In this document: positions 1-9,562 of the stretch, in pieces
Numbering within the stretch: position 1 is the first letter of the stretch
Layout of the letters: every line of letters starts with the position of its first letter
DNA from: Chromera velia
Lineage: Eukaryota; Sar; Chromeraceae
Assembly: GCA_018398765.1 (NCBI GenBank)
Contig: JAHBMJ010000402.1
Location: forward strand, 1-17,505
Direction: 5' to 3'
DNA: 17,505 bases
The notes under the pieces: generated by a model
What the model saw: only the letters and a program-made list of their open reading frames with translations
Told to the model about the DNA's origin: nothing
Database searches by the model: none
Made by a program: the position numbers and the translations under genes

Positions 1-52
1 ACTCATCGAAAGAAATACAAAAACGGATCCACACCGACAGACAAAAACTGAC

Positions 53-1395
53 GCACGATTGCCTCCTGCGCTGTCCTCGGGATCAGGTTCATCAGCATTG
101 CCGCCTCGTAGTCATTCAACTTCCTCCCGTCAGCTGAGATCTCGTAGTTCACAAGCCGGCTGCAGAGAGGGACAGAGAGGCAACTGTGCTGGGTCCGTAT
201 TTTCCTCTCTAGCTTCGATCCTGCCTGATACATGCATGTGAAATCGATGACGTGAAAAAAAAAAAAAACGACGGACTGCTTTGCGTCCTTCCCACCTTTA
301 CAGGCTGGCGGGGAGGCAGATAGGGAGGCAGATAGGGAGACTCAAAGACAATTAATTGTTCTATAGGGTGAACGACTGGATTCTATAGCTCCCTTCCTCT
401 CTTCCTCTCTTCCTTCCTCCGTCACTCACTCACTCACTCACTCACTCTCTCCAACACTCATTCACTTACTCACTCACTCACTCACTCACTCACTTACTTC
501 ACTCACTCACTCACTCACTCACTCACTCAGAGAGTATTCACTCACTCACTGACTCTCTCAGCTGTTTGAGGGTCATGGAGTTCCGAAATTTCTGAAATTC
601 CTCCGTGTACTTTTTGTACAGGCGAAACATCCTGCAGACAGTGCGAAGGCCCAGAAAAGCGAAAACGAATTGAAAGACGCCACCTTGCATGCATGCATGG
701 ATAATCAATCCAACAGCAAAGGTGGTCGACTGACTGGCACTCTTTTCTTGCAAGTTCGGAGGGCAACCAGGAGACGCCCGTCTAGTCCAGGGAAAGAAGA
801 AATCAATTGACGCACGCGAAATTTGGGTGCGTGCTTGCGTGCGTCAGGAGACGGCCGTCCACTCCAGGGAAAGAAGAAATCAGAAAGAGAGGAGTGGGCG
901 TGAAATCGCGGACAGAGAACGAACAGGAGGCTCCGTGCGCAAATACTTACACAGACAGCAGGGAACCAGCAAAGAGAAACCTAGGTCCAAGAGGCGCCTA
1001 CATGCACCCATATGCTGACTCTCACTGTGCTGCAACTAGTAGTCTCCAAACTGGACGAGGAGCAAATCTTAATTCCCAACTGAAAAGTAACTCGGACAAC
1101 CCCCCCTTCCCCCTATCTCTTCTCAATGTGCAGAGAAACAAAACGCACTCACTCACTCACTCACTGACTCAGCGTTCTTTTCGGCGACCGGAGAGACTTT
1201 CTGCCGTTCTTCCATGATCACGAACGCTTCACTCAAACTCACACAACGGAGCCCTTCCAGATCCTCCTCCTCTGCAACCACTCACGTGGCCACGCACACA
1301 CACGAAAACACTCACGCACACACACACACACACATACACACAGAGAGAGAGAGAGAGGGAGAGAGAGAGAGAGAGAGAGGGAGACAGAGAGAGAA

Positions 1396-1438
<43 letters not shown>

Positions 1439-2264
1439 CGGACGGGAGGGCAGATACAGAACCCAAAGAACAGGGAGAGAAGTGCCCCGCCCTCTCTGTG
1501 AGTGTCACGAAACAGACGGACACGGCCGCTCTCTTCAACACACGCACAAAAAAACAAACAAACGAACAAACGAACAAACAAACAAACCAACAAACAAACA
1601 AACGAACAAACAAACGAACAAACAAACAAACGAACACACGCACAAAAAAACAAACAAACAAACGAACAAACAAACAAACGAACGAACAAACAAACAAACA
1701 AACAAACACACGCACAAAAAAACAAACAAACGAACAAACAAACAAACAAACAAAAAAACAAAAAAACAAACAAACGAACAAACAAACGAACAAACAAACA
1801 AACCAACAAACAAACAAACGAACAAACAAACAAACGAACAAACAAACAAACGAACACACGCACAAAAAAACAAACAAACGAACAAACAAACAAACGAACG
1901 AACAAACAAACAAACAAACAAACAAACAAACAAAAAACCAACCAACCAACCAAACAAACAAACGAACAAACAAACAAACACACGCACAAAAAAACAAACA
2001 AACGAACAAACAAACAAACAAAAAAACAAACAAACAAACAAACGAACAAACAAACAAACAAACAAACAAACAAACGAACAAACAAACAAACAAAGAGCAG
2101 GCAGATAGGGAGGGAGAGACCAAGAGAAAGACCGACAGAGCGAAACGAAGGACCAATGAAGAAAAATCACAAAGGAGCGAGTGATTATCAGCCCAGACAG
2201 ACAGACCTGCGTGTCCCTGGTCTCCTCCGAAGTCGTCCCCTATTCTGTCTCCGTCGTCTTCCAT
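53..2264 (-). CDS. RPB4: RNA polymerase II stalk subunit RPB4-like (5' part, four exons; 3' end outside window)
   Basis: Minus-strand exons, in order: 2264-2207, 1271-1169, 631-554, 159-53, then a further exon off the left edge. All are joined by GT-AG introns with matching phases 1, 2 and 2. The visible 115 codons start with an acidic MEDDGDRIGDDF segment. Next comes a helix with SEAFVIMEERQK, matching the RPB4 segment that contains LLEHRKQQ. Then MFRLYKKYTEEFQKFRN matches the family's NYTxRFSRFKN. Finally LNDYEAAMLMNLIPRTAQEA matches [20 protein letters not shown]. Rpb4 pairs with Rpb7 to form the polymerase II stalk. Human RPB4 has 142 residues, so roughly the last 25-30 are missing here. 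The last donor (GT at 52-51) is the least certain boundary. The Pol III homologue RPC9 is the main alternative, but the YTxxFxxF motif favours RPB4. The gene is divergent to SPT5. Confidence 0.8.
160..553 (-). other. RPB4 intron 3 with (GTGA)n microsatellite at its donor
   Basis: This 394-bp intron separates the third and fourth RPB4 exons. On the minus strand it opens GTCAGTGAGTGAG and runs into an interrupted (GTGA)n tract (about 419-552 on the plus strand as TCAC repeats). It ends with a pyrimidine tract and CTGCAG at 165-160. It also holds a poly-A run near 255-268 and a doubled GGGAGGCAGATA at about 310-335. Nothing gene-like was seen. Confidence 0.65.
768..882. repeat. 38-bp imperfect direct repeats flanking a hairpin element
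   Basis: Segments 768-805 and 845-882 are 38-bp direct repeats with three mismatches (77 bp apart). They enclose hairpin copy 1. The arrangement matches that around the other hairpin copies in this window. Confidence 0.85.
808..846 (+). mobile_element. GACGCACGC hairpin element, copy 1
   Basis: A 39-bp imperfect palindrome with arms TGACGCACGC (808-817) and GCGTGCGTCA (837-846). Its off-centre core GGTGCGTGC corresponds to GATGCGTCC of the other copies and sets the plus orientation. It lies in RPB4 intron 2 between 38-bp direct repeats. It has no coding capacity. If mobile, it would be non-autonomous and MITE-like; the family is not one I recognise. Confidence 0.6.
1287..1440. repeat. (CA)n followed by (GA)n microsatellites
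   Basis: CA-dinucleotide repeats (about 1294-1341) pass into interrupted GA repeats (about 1342-1438) with GGGA and GAAA variants. Both lie in RPB4 intron 1, beside the acceptor of exon 2. Confidence 0.9.
1541..2096. repeat. (CAAA)n tract with higher-order structure
   Basis: About 555 bp of CAAA/CGAA/CCAA tetranucleotides. A longer phrase, CACACGCACAAAAAAACAAA, recurs near 1539, 1634, 1706, 1855 and 1979, so the array grew partly by copying larger blocks. Plus frames read KQTNKQTN and minus frames read FVCLFVCL. These open frames reflect the repeat and are not genes. Confidence 0.95.
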
Positions 2265-4081
2265 CTTCTCTCCTCTTCTCTTTTCCTTCTTTCCCTTCTT
2301 GTTCTCCTCACGTTCTCTTCTTCTGCTTCCTCAGCGTCTCGTTGAGCAAAAGGACTCTGCACCCGTTGCGTTGCGATCCGTTACCTTGAGGGGACACGTA
2401 CCAAAAAAAGAAGAAGTGTCAACCCTTATTTACTGCTCATGGCAGGTTAGGACGCAGAAAGGCCTGCTGACCGACCCACCCTCTCTCTTGCTGCACATTT
2501 CCGTCCGTCCGTGTGCTTTCCAAGATGTATGACTGTCTGCCGAATTCACTCACCGAAAGGCACTTTTTCTCGCAGATGGAATTTACTGCTTTACAGCCGG
2601 ACAATCAGAGTCGACTGAGGAATTGCTCCTCAGACTGACTCAAAACTAGAAGAAGCAAAAGGTTCGGAGGCAAGGAGGTTGTTGCAAGGAAGGGGAGGAG
2701 TGATTACTTTCCAATCGATTTGATGAGAGTCCGCCCTGACGGAGAGACGGGCTGACTGATAACAGATCACACTGCGCACACAAAAAAAGACATTTGACTG
2801 TTTTGTCAGACCCACCGGCCCCACAAACCTCAGCCTCTAGCTTCTCTTCTCCTGCCGTCTCTGCCCAAGTCTCAGTCAGAGTCTCCTCCCAGCCGCACAA
2901 TGTGGTCAGACTGTGAAGTGGCTCCCGTCCAATGATTGGCCAAGACTGTCCGGAAAGAGTTGGGAGAGCAAAAAGAGTGCCGTCTCAGGTCAAGTTTTTT
3001 TCTTGCAAGGAAGAGGGTTGCCGTCTCCTCCTCCAGCAGAGTCGGAATCCTCTGTTCAAGAAGCTCTGCCGTGAGACGGGGTCAAGGGTCAGTCACTTTT
3101 GTTACCCATGCTTAGAATTACTCGGATCTGTCACTGCACTCGATTAAGAAAACTCCTAGCTTGCGTCGTTGAAGCCTTCGCGCGTGGAGAGTGAAAGAAA
3201 GCCGGATTTTTGTGGCTCTGACGCACGCGCCGCCGTGCGAACACTGGGAAGGAGCTCTCGGCCGCAAAAATTAAGTGCCCACGTACAACGCTTTCGGGCC
3301 CAAATTCCGGGGCCGTGCTCCCGCGTCTCTGCTCTTCACCACGCGCTGAGGCTGTTCGTGCCGCAAAAATTGATTTGGAGCTCGGAGGAATCAGTCCCCG
3401 GCCGGCCTTCTGTCGATCCGCAGAGCTCTCCTCTCTCCTCTGCCACTGACAGAAGTGGTAGTGCTGCAGGTCTATTTTTCTCTACATCTTTGTGTCTGTG
3501 TGAAGACAGCCTTTGAACTGTTTCAAGTGTAGAAGGCAAAACAAGACTCCCATTTCGCACGCACCCAGTCAGACGGACAAGACAGACTGTGCACGTGAGA
3601 GATTCGAGGAAAAGTAACCAGAGGAGGTGAACGGGGTGAACACAGACGGAGAAATCCAGAGCCCTTGAAGGAATCAAGAGGTCTCTCAGAAGGTTTCCTG
3701 CTTCTGGCGGTGCTTACTTCCTCCGGTTGTCCGTTCTGAGGACTCCTTCACCGGTGCGCTGATCTTCTTTTGGGGGGGGCGGGAAGGGTGCACGACAGGA
3801 AAAAGGAGTGGGGGCAGGCCGTCGACCCCTTCCCTTTCCTTTTCGTTCCTCTCTCTGCCTTCACTCCTTCCTTCGTTCGTTTTTATTGGGACTGTTGGTC
3901 TCCTTTCTGGTCTCTCTGTTCCCCCTCCCCTCCTTTGTGAGGAGACGAGACGGTAACTTGTGACTGACCATTTGACTGACTGTTCTTTCCGTTCCCCCCC
4001 CAGGAAGAAAAGTGAAACAGGTCCAGGCCCAAGCGTCTGACCAGAGCACATATACAGAAGAAGACAGAGGAAGAAACAGAA
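2265..4081. promoter_or_regulatory. Divergent RPB4-SPT5 intergenic region (likely bidirectional promoter and 5' UTRs)
   Basis: These 1.8 kb separate the two start codons and hold no convincing gene. Open frames at 2932-3147 and 3169-3516 match nothing I know. A GCCGCAAAAATT 12-mer occurs twice (3261-3272, 3360-3371), each within about 10-15 bp of a GGAGCTC. A hairpin-element half-site TGACGCACGC lies at 3219-3228. Near SPT5, a C-run plus CAG (3993-4003) looks like a 3' splice site and could end a 5' UTR intron. An in-frame TGA at 4013-4015 then precedes the first ATG. No clear TATA box was recognised, and transcription starts cannot be placed. Confidence 0.45.
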
Positions 4082-5873
4082 ATGGCTTCGTCGGATTCCG
4101 AATCGTCCGACGGAGACTTCGACCCTTCGGCTGCTGAGGCTGCTGAAGCTGCTGCTGCCGTTGGGACGGCCAAGAGAACTCTCTCGGCGGGTGGCGGGTC
4201 GGGGTCTGAGGCAGAGGACTCTGAGGGGGAGAGGGAGGGTGAGGGGAAGGGGAAGAAGAGGCGGACTGGAGGGTCGTCGGATGGGGGAGGCAGTGGGGGA
4301 GAGAGCGAAGGCGAAGGGGAGGATGCAGGAGGGGGTGGAGACGGAGACAGCAGTGGAGGATCTGACGAGGGGGGCGCGGGGGGATCTGATGAGGAGGAAG
4401 AGGGAGAGGGAGAGGGGGGGGACGAGGATGAGGAGGGTGGGGCAGCAGCAGCTGCTGCTTCGAGTAGTAGTCGCGCGGCTTCGTCCTCTAAACGGTCGAA
4501 GAGCGGGAGGGAGAAGAAGAAGGAGAAGAAAAAGAAGAAGGACAAGAAGGTTCGGAAGTCAAGTATGAAGAAGAAAGGCAGCACTACGAAGAAGAAGAAG
4601 GGAAGGGCACGGGTAGAAAGGTTTTTGGATGTGGAGGCCGCTGAGGATTCTGAAGCAGACGACGAAGACTTTTTGGATGACGACGATGACGTTGTGGACG
4701 CCCGAGAACGAAGAGAGGCGGCTAGACATGCACAGGAAAGCGGTCTGTCTGCCTCTCTTTTCTATTCTTATTTGATGCTTCTTTCTTGCACAGCGTGTGA
4801 GGCGGCAATGATTCGCCTCTCTTTTTTCAACAGGCGTGCACGCACAAACGGTGAACTGTGTCGGGTGCTTTCTTTTCCTTAGCTCTCACCCCCGGTCTCT
4901 CCTTTTTCCTTATTTTTCTCGTTCTTCCTTTCCCACCTGTCATCCTTCAAAGTTTCCTTTTGTCCCCATGCTTTTATCCGTCTGTTACTGTCCCTCTTGT
5001 GTCGGTTCTCCTTTTCTCCTTTTCCCTCCTCACTCTTACTCCCTGATAACACACGGAGGGAGGGAAGAGCAGTAGAGACTGACGCACGCAACGAAGGCTG
5101 TCAACCAACGTTTGTTTGTCTTGTCTGCCTCACTGCTGTCCATCCATTCGAATGAAATTCCCCGATCCTCTTTCAGTTGACGCACGCAAGGACGCATCGA
5201 AACTTGCGTGCGTCAATGGAATTCCCCGATCCTCTTTCAGTTGACGCACGCAAGGACGCATCTAAACTTGCGTGCGTCAATGGAATTCCCCGGTCCTCTT
5301 TCACAATCAATTGTCCGGCTCCTTTTTTTTGTCTCTCTGATAGGAAGGACGCTGCCGTTCGAATGCTTTCTTGCCGTACCCGCCTTCCTGCCTGTCTGCC
5401 TGCGTGTGTGTGCGTGTGTGTGTGTTTGGACGATTGTTTTTTATCTTTCAGAGCGCCTCGCGCCCCACCGTGATTACTTCAACACGGTGATGAAGGACCT
5501 GTGCGTGTGTGTGTGTTTGGACGATTGTTTTTTATCTTTCAGAGCGCCTCGCGCCCCACCGTGATTACTTCAACACGGTGATGAAGGACCTGGAGGAGAG
5601 AGCCCACAGAGAGGGGGAGGACGACGACGTGATCGACCCCTTTGCTGAGGACCCTTACGATGACTACCCAGAGGACTATGTGGACGATGAGGAAGGTCGG
5701 TTCGTTTTTCTCGGTCTGTCTATTTGGTCTGTCTGTCTGTCTGTGTCTGTCCGTCTGTCTGTCCATTTGTCATGAAGAAATGAGGGAGAAGAAGAAGCAT
5801 TTGGTCTGTCTCTTAGTCTGTCTGTACATGAAGAAAGGAAAGGAGAATAAGAAACATAGAGTCTGTCTGTGTG

Positions 5874-5909
<36 letters not shown>

Positions 5910-6127
5910 TTCTTGTCTTGAGTGGAAGCAGCAGAGGAGTAGCGTGTGAAACCAGTGATCACGTGAAAGTCTGTCGGGAGGTGGAGAGGCAAGGGGCGCT
6001 TAACTTTCACCTTTCGGGCCCCCTGCCCACGCTGTTTAATTGTTGGTGCTGTTCTTTTGTCTTTGTTCTTTCTGTCTTTTTGTCTGTTGTGTTCATGAAG
6101 AAAAGAAGGGAGAAGAAGAAACATATA

Positions 6128-6167
<40 letters not shown>

Positions 6168-8594
6168 TGCCTGAGTGTTGGCGCTTCTTTGATTGTCCGA
6201 ATGAGATGCGTCTTGTTCTAGCTATTGACGCACGCAAAAATTCTGATGCGTTCTTGCGTGCGTCAGTTGGCGCTTTCTTTGATTGTCCGAATGAGATGCG
6301 TCTTGTTGAACTGTTTTTCTGAAAGGAACAGGAAGGGGGAAAAAAGATTTGTCTCTCTCTGTTTGTCTATGGAGTCTGCGTGTCTCTGTGGTTGACCTCT
6401 GTCAATCTCTGTGTGTTCCTTCCTGTTGGAAGGACCCCTCTCTGCTCTGCGAGACAAGCTGTTGGAAGGCGCGGGTGCTTTTCGTTTTTCGTCCCTGGGA
6501 TTTTTTTTTGCACGCGCGTTTTCCACGCATAGACAGATGCATTCATTGTGTACAGACGCGTATGACGGTATATTCATACGTTCTTCCCGTTCATGCACGT
6601 GCCTGCTTATTGGGTGTAAGTGGGCCTGCCTGCTTAATCCCACAAATGCGCCTTCATTCGTTTCCTTCCGATACCTCCCCCCCCCCTTCCCTCCCAATTG
6701 GCTGACTGACTGACTGACTGACTGACTGACTGACAGGTTTTGACCCAGAGTTGCTGCGCCACCAGCCCCACGACCCGAAGACCCGATTTATGCATTTATT
6801 CAAATAAATTCAAAAAAAAATGCAAATAAATTCAAATAAATCCAAACTGGTTTTGACCCAGAGTTGCTGCGCCACCAGCCCCACGACCCGAAGACCCGAT
6901 TTATGCGTTTATTCAAACAAATTAAAAAAAAATGCAAAGAAATTCAAATAAATCCAAACAGGTTTTGACCCAGAGTTGCTGCGCCACCAGCCCCACGACC
7001 CGAAGACCTGGCAGGTGAACGTGAAGGCCAACAAGGAGAGGGAGATCTGCCTCTCTCTCATCAATAAAACCATCGATAGAAGGTGAGTGACCTGCCTCTC
7101 TCTCACCAACAAAACCATCGACAGAAAGTGAGTGAGTCAGTGAGTACAGTGAGTAGTCTGAAGAGAAACGAGGGGTAGACATCACCTTTTTCTTCCTGTC
7201 CAACCAAGACATGCACCTTGCACTGCACCTGACACGCACAATCAAATCATCTGTACTGCCAAAAAAAGCTCTCGCGGGCGACAGGGTGAGGACACACACA
7301 CACACATACGCGCGCGTTCGTGCGCTTGGACATGTATGTGCGCCGCACACACGCGAATACACTAACGAACGAACGTGCAACACGCAACTGCAGGCAACAA
7401 GGCATCGACCTTCAGATCAAGACCGCCTTCACGATTGACACCTTGAAAGGATCCCTCTATGTAGAGGCGCACACACCGCAGCACGTGCAGAATGCATTGG
7501 TTCGTCCGTCCGTCCGTCTGTGGGTTTGTTCATTCGTTCGACTTTCTTTTGTGAATGGCTTTCTTTTTCTTCTGCCTTGATGATGGTGATGGAAGTCGGT
7601 CTGTCTTCCTTTCCTTTCCTTTCTTTTCTACGTTGCCTTCCTCTTGCTTTCTCCTTCTTGCTTGACTTGCAAGGTCCATTCTCCCCCGCTTGCCATTCCA
7701 ACTGACTGACTACCCATCTGCTTGCTTGTCTGGGTGGTTGTGTGTATCTGTGTGCCTGCATGTCTGCCTGCCTGCAGCAAGGCATCGACGGCGTCATCAT
7801 CACCTACACATACACATACACATACAGATACAGATACACATACAGATACATATACATTATGTGTGCCTGCCTGCCTGCAGCAAGGCATCGACGGCGTCAT
7901 CGTCACATACACATACAGAAACACATACAGATACATATACATATACATATACAGATACATATACAGATACATATACATTCTGTGTGCCTGCCTGCCTGCC
8001 TGCCTGCCTGCAGCAAGGCATCGACGGCGTCATCATCACCCCGAAAAAGCCCGTCAGGATGGTGCCTCCCAACCAGATCGCTCAGCTGTTCAGAATGGCT
8101 GGGTCATCCAGAATCAAACCGGTGAGTTCATTTCCTTTCATACAGAAGTCACACTTGAAAAAGAAAGTAAACGCAGGCAGGGTCATTCAGAATCAAACCG
8201 GTGAGTTAGTGAGGGGGGGAGTGCAGCGAGAACCTCAGAAGCACAGGCAGAGAACAAACACAGCAGAGAAGAGAAGAGAAGTGGGTGCAAAAAGAATGGC
8301 TGGCGGGCTCATATAGGACATAGATAGCCGGGCTGACGGGCCGATGCACGCGCAGGTGACGGAGAGCAGATTCACTCTTTGCTGAATATGTTTTTTTTTT
8401 TTTTTCATGCGTTAGAAAGATCGGGAGCGCACAATGCTCTTCTATTCTTTTCGGCGCGCAGAAAGTGCGGTTGTTTTTCTCTTCTGTCAATCTACGTGTG
8501 CGTGTGTGTGTGTGCGTGTGCGTGTATGTGTGTTGATTCAGGTGAAGCCCAAAGATATTGTGCGGATCAAAAGAGGGGTCATATGGGGGGGGCA

Positions 8595-8629
<35 letters not shown>

Positions 8630-9208
8630 TGCAACACTGAATCAGGTGAAGCCCAAAGATATTGTGCGGATCAAAAGAGGGGTCTATGGAGGCGATCTCG
8701 CCCAGGTCGGTCAGAGGTACCGCCGTCTTCTTTTCAGAAAGGAATGAACGGAAAAGACTGTGCACGCCTTTGAGTCTGTCTAATTTTATCTCCCTGCATG
8801 CATCGGCTGTATATTCGGTATGCTGGCTGACCTGCATAGGAAAGCAGATTCTTTCGTCAGATCGGCATCCAGGCGCTGTGTTGTCTTCCTTTCTGTCTGC
8901 ATTCTGTCTTGTTTTTTTGGTGCCGCTCTGTCCCCGGAGCGATCGATGAATCCTCTGTTTGGGGCGGGTTTCTGCCGGTCTGTCTATGCTCACATGAGAT
9001 GACAAAATAGGATTGCCTGTCTGTCCGCAAGCACAAGAAAGACTGAAGCCTTGTCACGTCTTCTTCTCTTCCATCCATCGTTCCTTCCTTCCTTTTCCCA
9101 TATGGATTTTCCTTTCTTCCTTCGCAGGTCTTCGCCGTTCACGAGGGGACAAATCGGGTCACGGTGAAGCTCAAGCCCCGCATCGATTGGGCTGAATTGG
9201 CCAGACAG

Positions 9209-9244
<36 letters not shown>

Positions 9245-9478
9245 ATGTTTGTCTGCAAGAGAAAGAAGGAAACTGTGATTTTGAATTGTTTCTGTCAATC
9301 CGGGGGGCCCGCAAGGGAGGAGGATGGAAGACCATGACGGGGGGGAAAACTAATTGTTTCAGGTATGCAAGAAACAGAAAGGAAGAAGCTGCTTGCTTGT
9401 TCAGGTTGCTGCTTTACTGTAACTGTTTCATCGTAACGAGAGAAACCAGAAGGAAGGCTTCTCACTCTCCTCTCCCTC

Positions 9479-9562
<84 letters not shown>

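Larger units (their letters stand above)
632..1168 (-). other. RPB4 intron 2
   Basis: This 537-bp intron opens on the minus strand with GTCAGTGAGTGAGTGAG, a microsatellite in register with the donor (plus 1145-1168). It ends CTGTCTGCAG at 641-632. It contains one copy of the hairpin element with its flanking direct repeats (768-882). An ATG followed by a GTAAGT-like site is present near 1009-950 on the minus strand, but the peptide has no RPB4 similarity and I did not use it. Confidence 0.6.
1272..2206 (-). other. RPB4 intron 1, almost wholly simple repeats
   Basis: This 935-bp intron runs from the GTCTGT donor at 2206 to the TTGCAG acceptor at 1272 (minus strand). Most of it is repeat: the (CAAA)n tract, a (GA)n tract and a (CA)n tract, listed separately. 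Long open frames across it in several frames come from the repeats and have no complex coding sequence. Confidence 0.65.
5156..5304. repeat. Three 21-bp repeats interleaved with two hairpin elements (64-bp period)
   Basis: A 21-bp segment ending CCTCTTTCAG occurs at 5156-5176 and 5220-5240. A diverged third copy at 5284-5304 ends TTTCAC. The two gaps each hold one hairpin element, so the whole is repeat-hairpin-repeat-hairpin-repeat with an exact 64-bp period. The TTTCAG ends resemble 3' splice sites but precede no coding sequence. Confidence 0.9.
4743..5542 (+). other. SPT5 intron 1
   Basis: This 800-bp intron has a GTCTGT donor and a CTTTCAG acceptor. Its first part is pyrimidine-rich (4870-5045). 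It then holds a hairpin half-site TGACGCACGCAA (5080-5091), two full hairpin copies in 64-bp repeats, a (TG)n stretch, and the first, decoy copy of the exon 2 start. Confidence 0.8.
5696..6961 (+). other. SPT5 intron 2 with (TCTG)n arrays
   Basis: This 1.27-kb intron opens GTCGGT and soon carries (TCTG)n at about 5716-5764, again at 5870-5910 and at 6128-6167. Each array is next to a related purine phrase, AAGAAAxGAxGGAGAAGAAG (near 5772, 5829 and 6098). That suggests repeated copying of an array-plus-purine unit. It also holds hairpin copy 4, a GACT array (6704-6735) and decoy copies of the exon 3 start. Confidence 0.75.

Noticed and set aside
950-1009. Minus-strand ATG followed by a GTAAGT-like donor, as an alternative RPB4 first exon
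   Set aside because: The peptide has no RPB4 features, while exons 1271-1169 and 631-554 join directly in phase with family-like sequence.
1239-2389. Long open frames with KQTN or FVCL repeats across the (CAAA)n tract, both strands
   Set aside because: They are open because a tetranucleotide repeat lacks stops in several frames. Only the first 58 bases of the minus-strand frame (from ATG at 2264) are kept, as RPB4 exon 1.
3169-3516. Plus-strand 115-residue open frame upstream of SPT5
   Set aside because: No recognisable domain or splice context. It lies in the presumed promoter/5' UTR region and contains a hairpin half-site.
3883-4584. Minus-strand Ser/Pro-rich frame of 233 residues
   Set aside because: Antisense shadow of the acidic and serine-rich SPT5 exon 1.
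5156-5304. Short repeats with regular spacing resembling a mini CRISPR array
   Set aside because: The spacers are copies of the same hairpin, there are only three repeats, and the setting is a eukaryotic intron.
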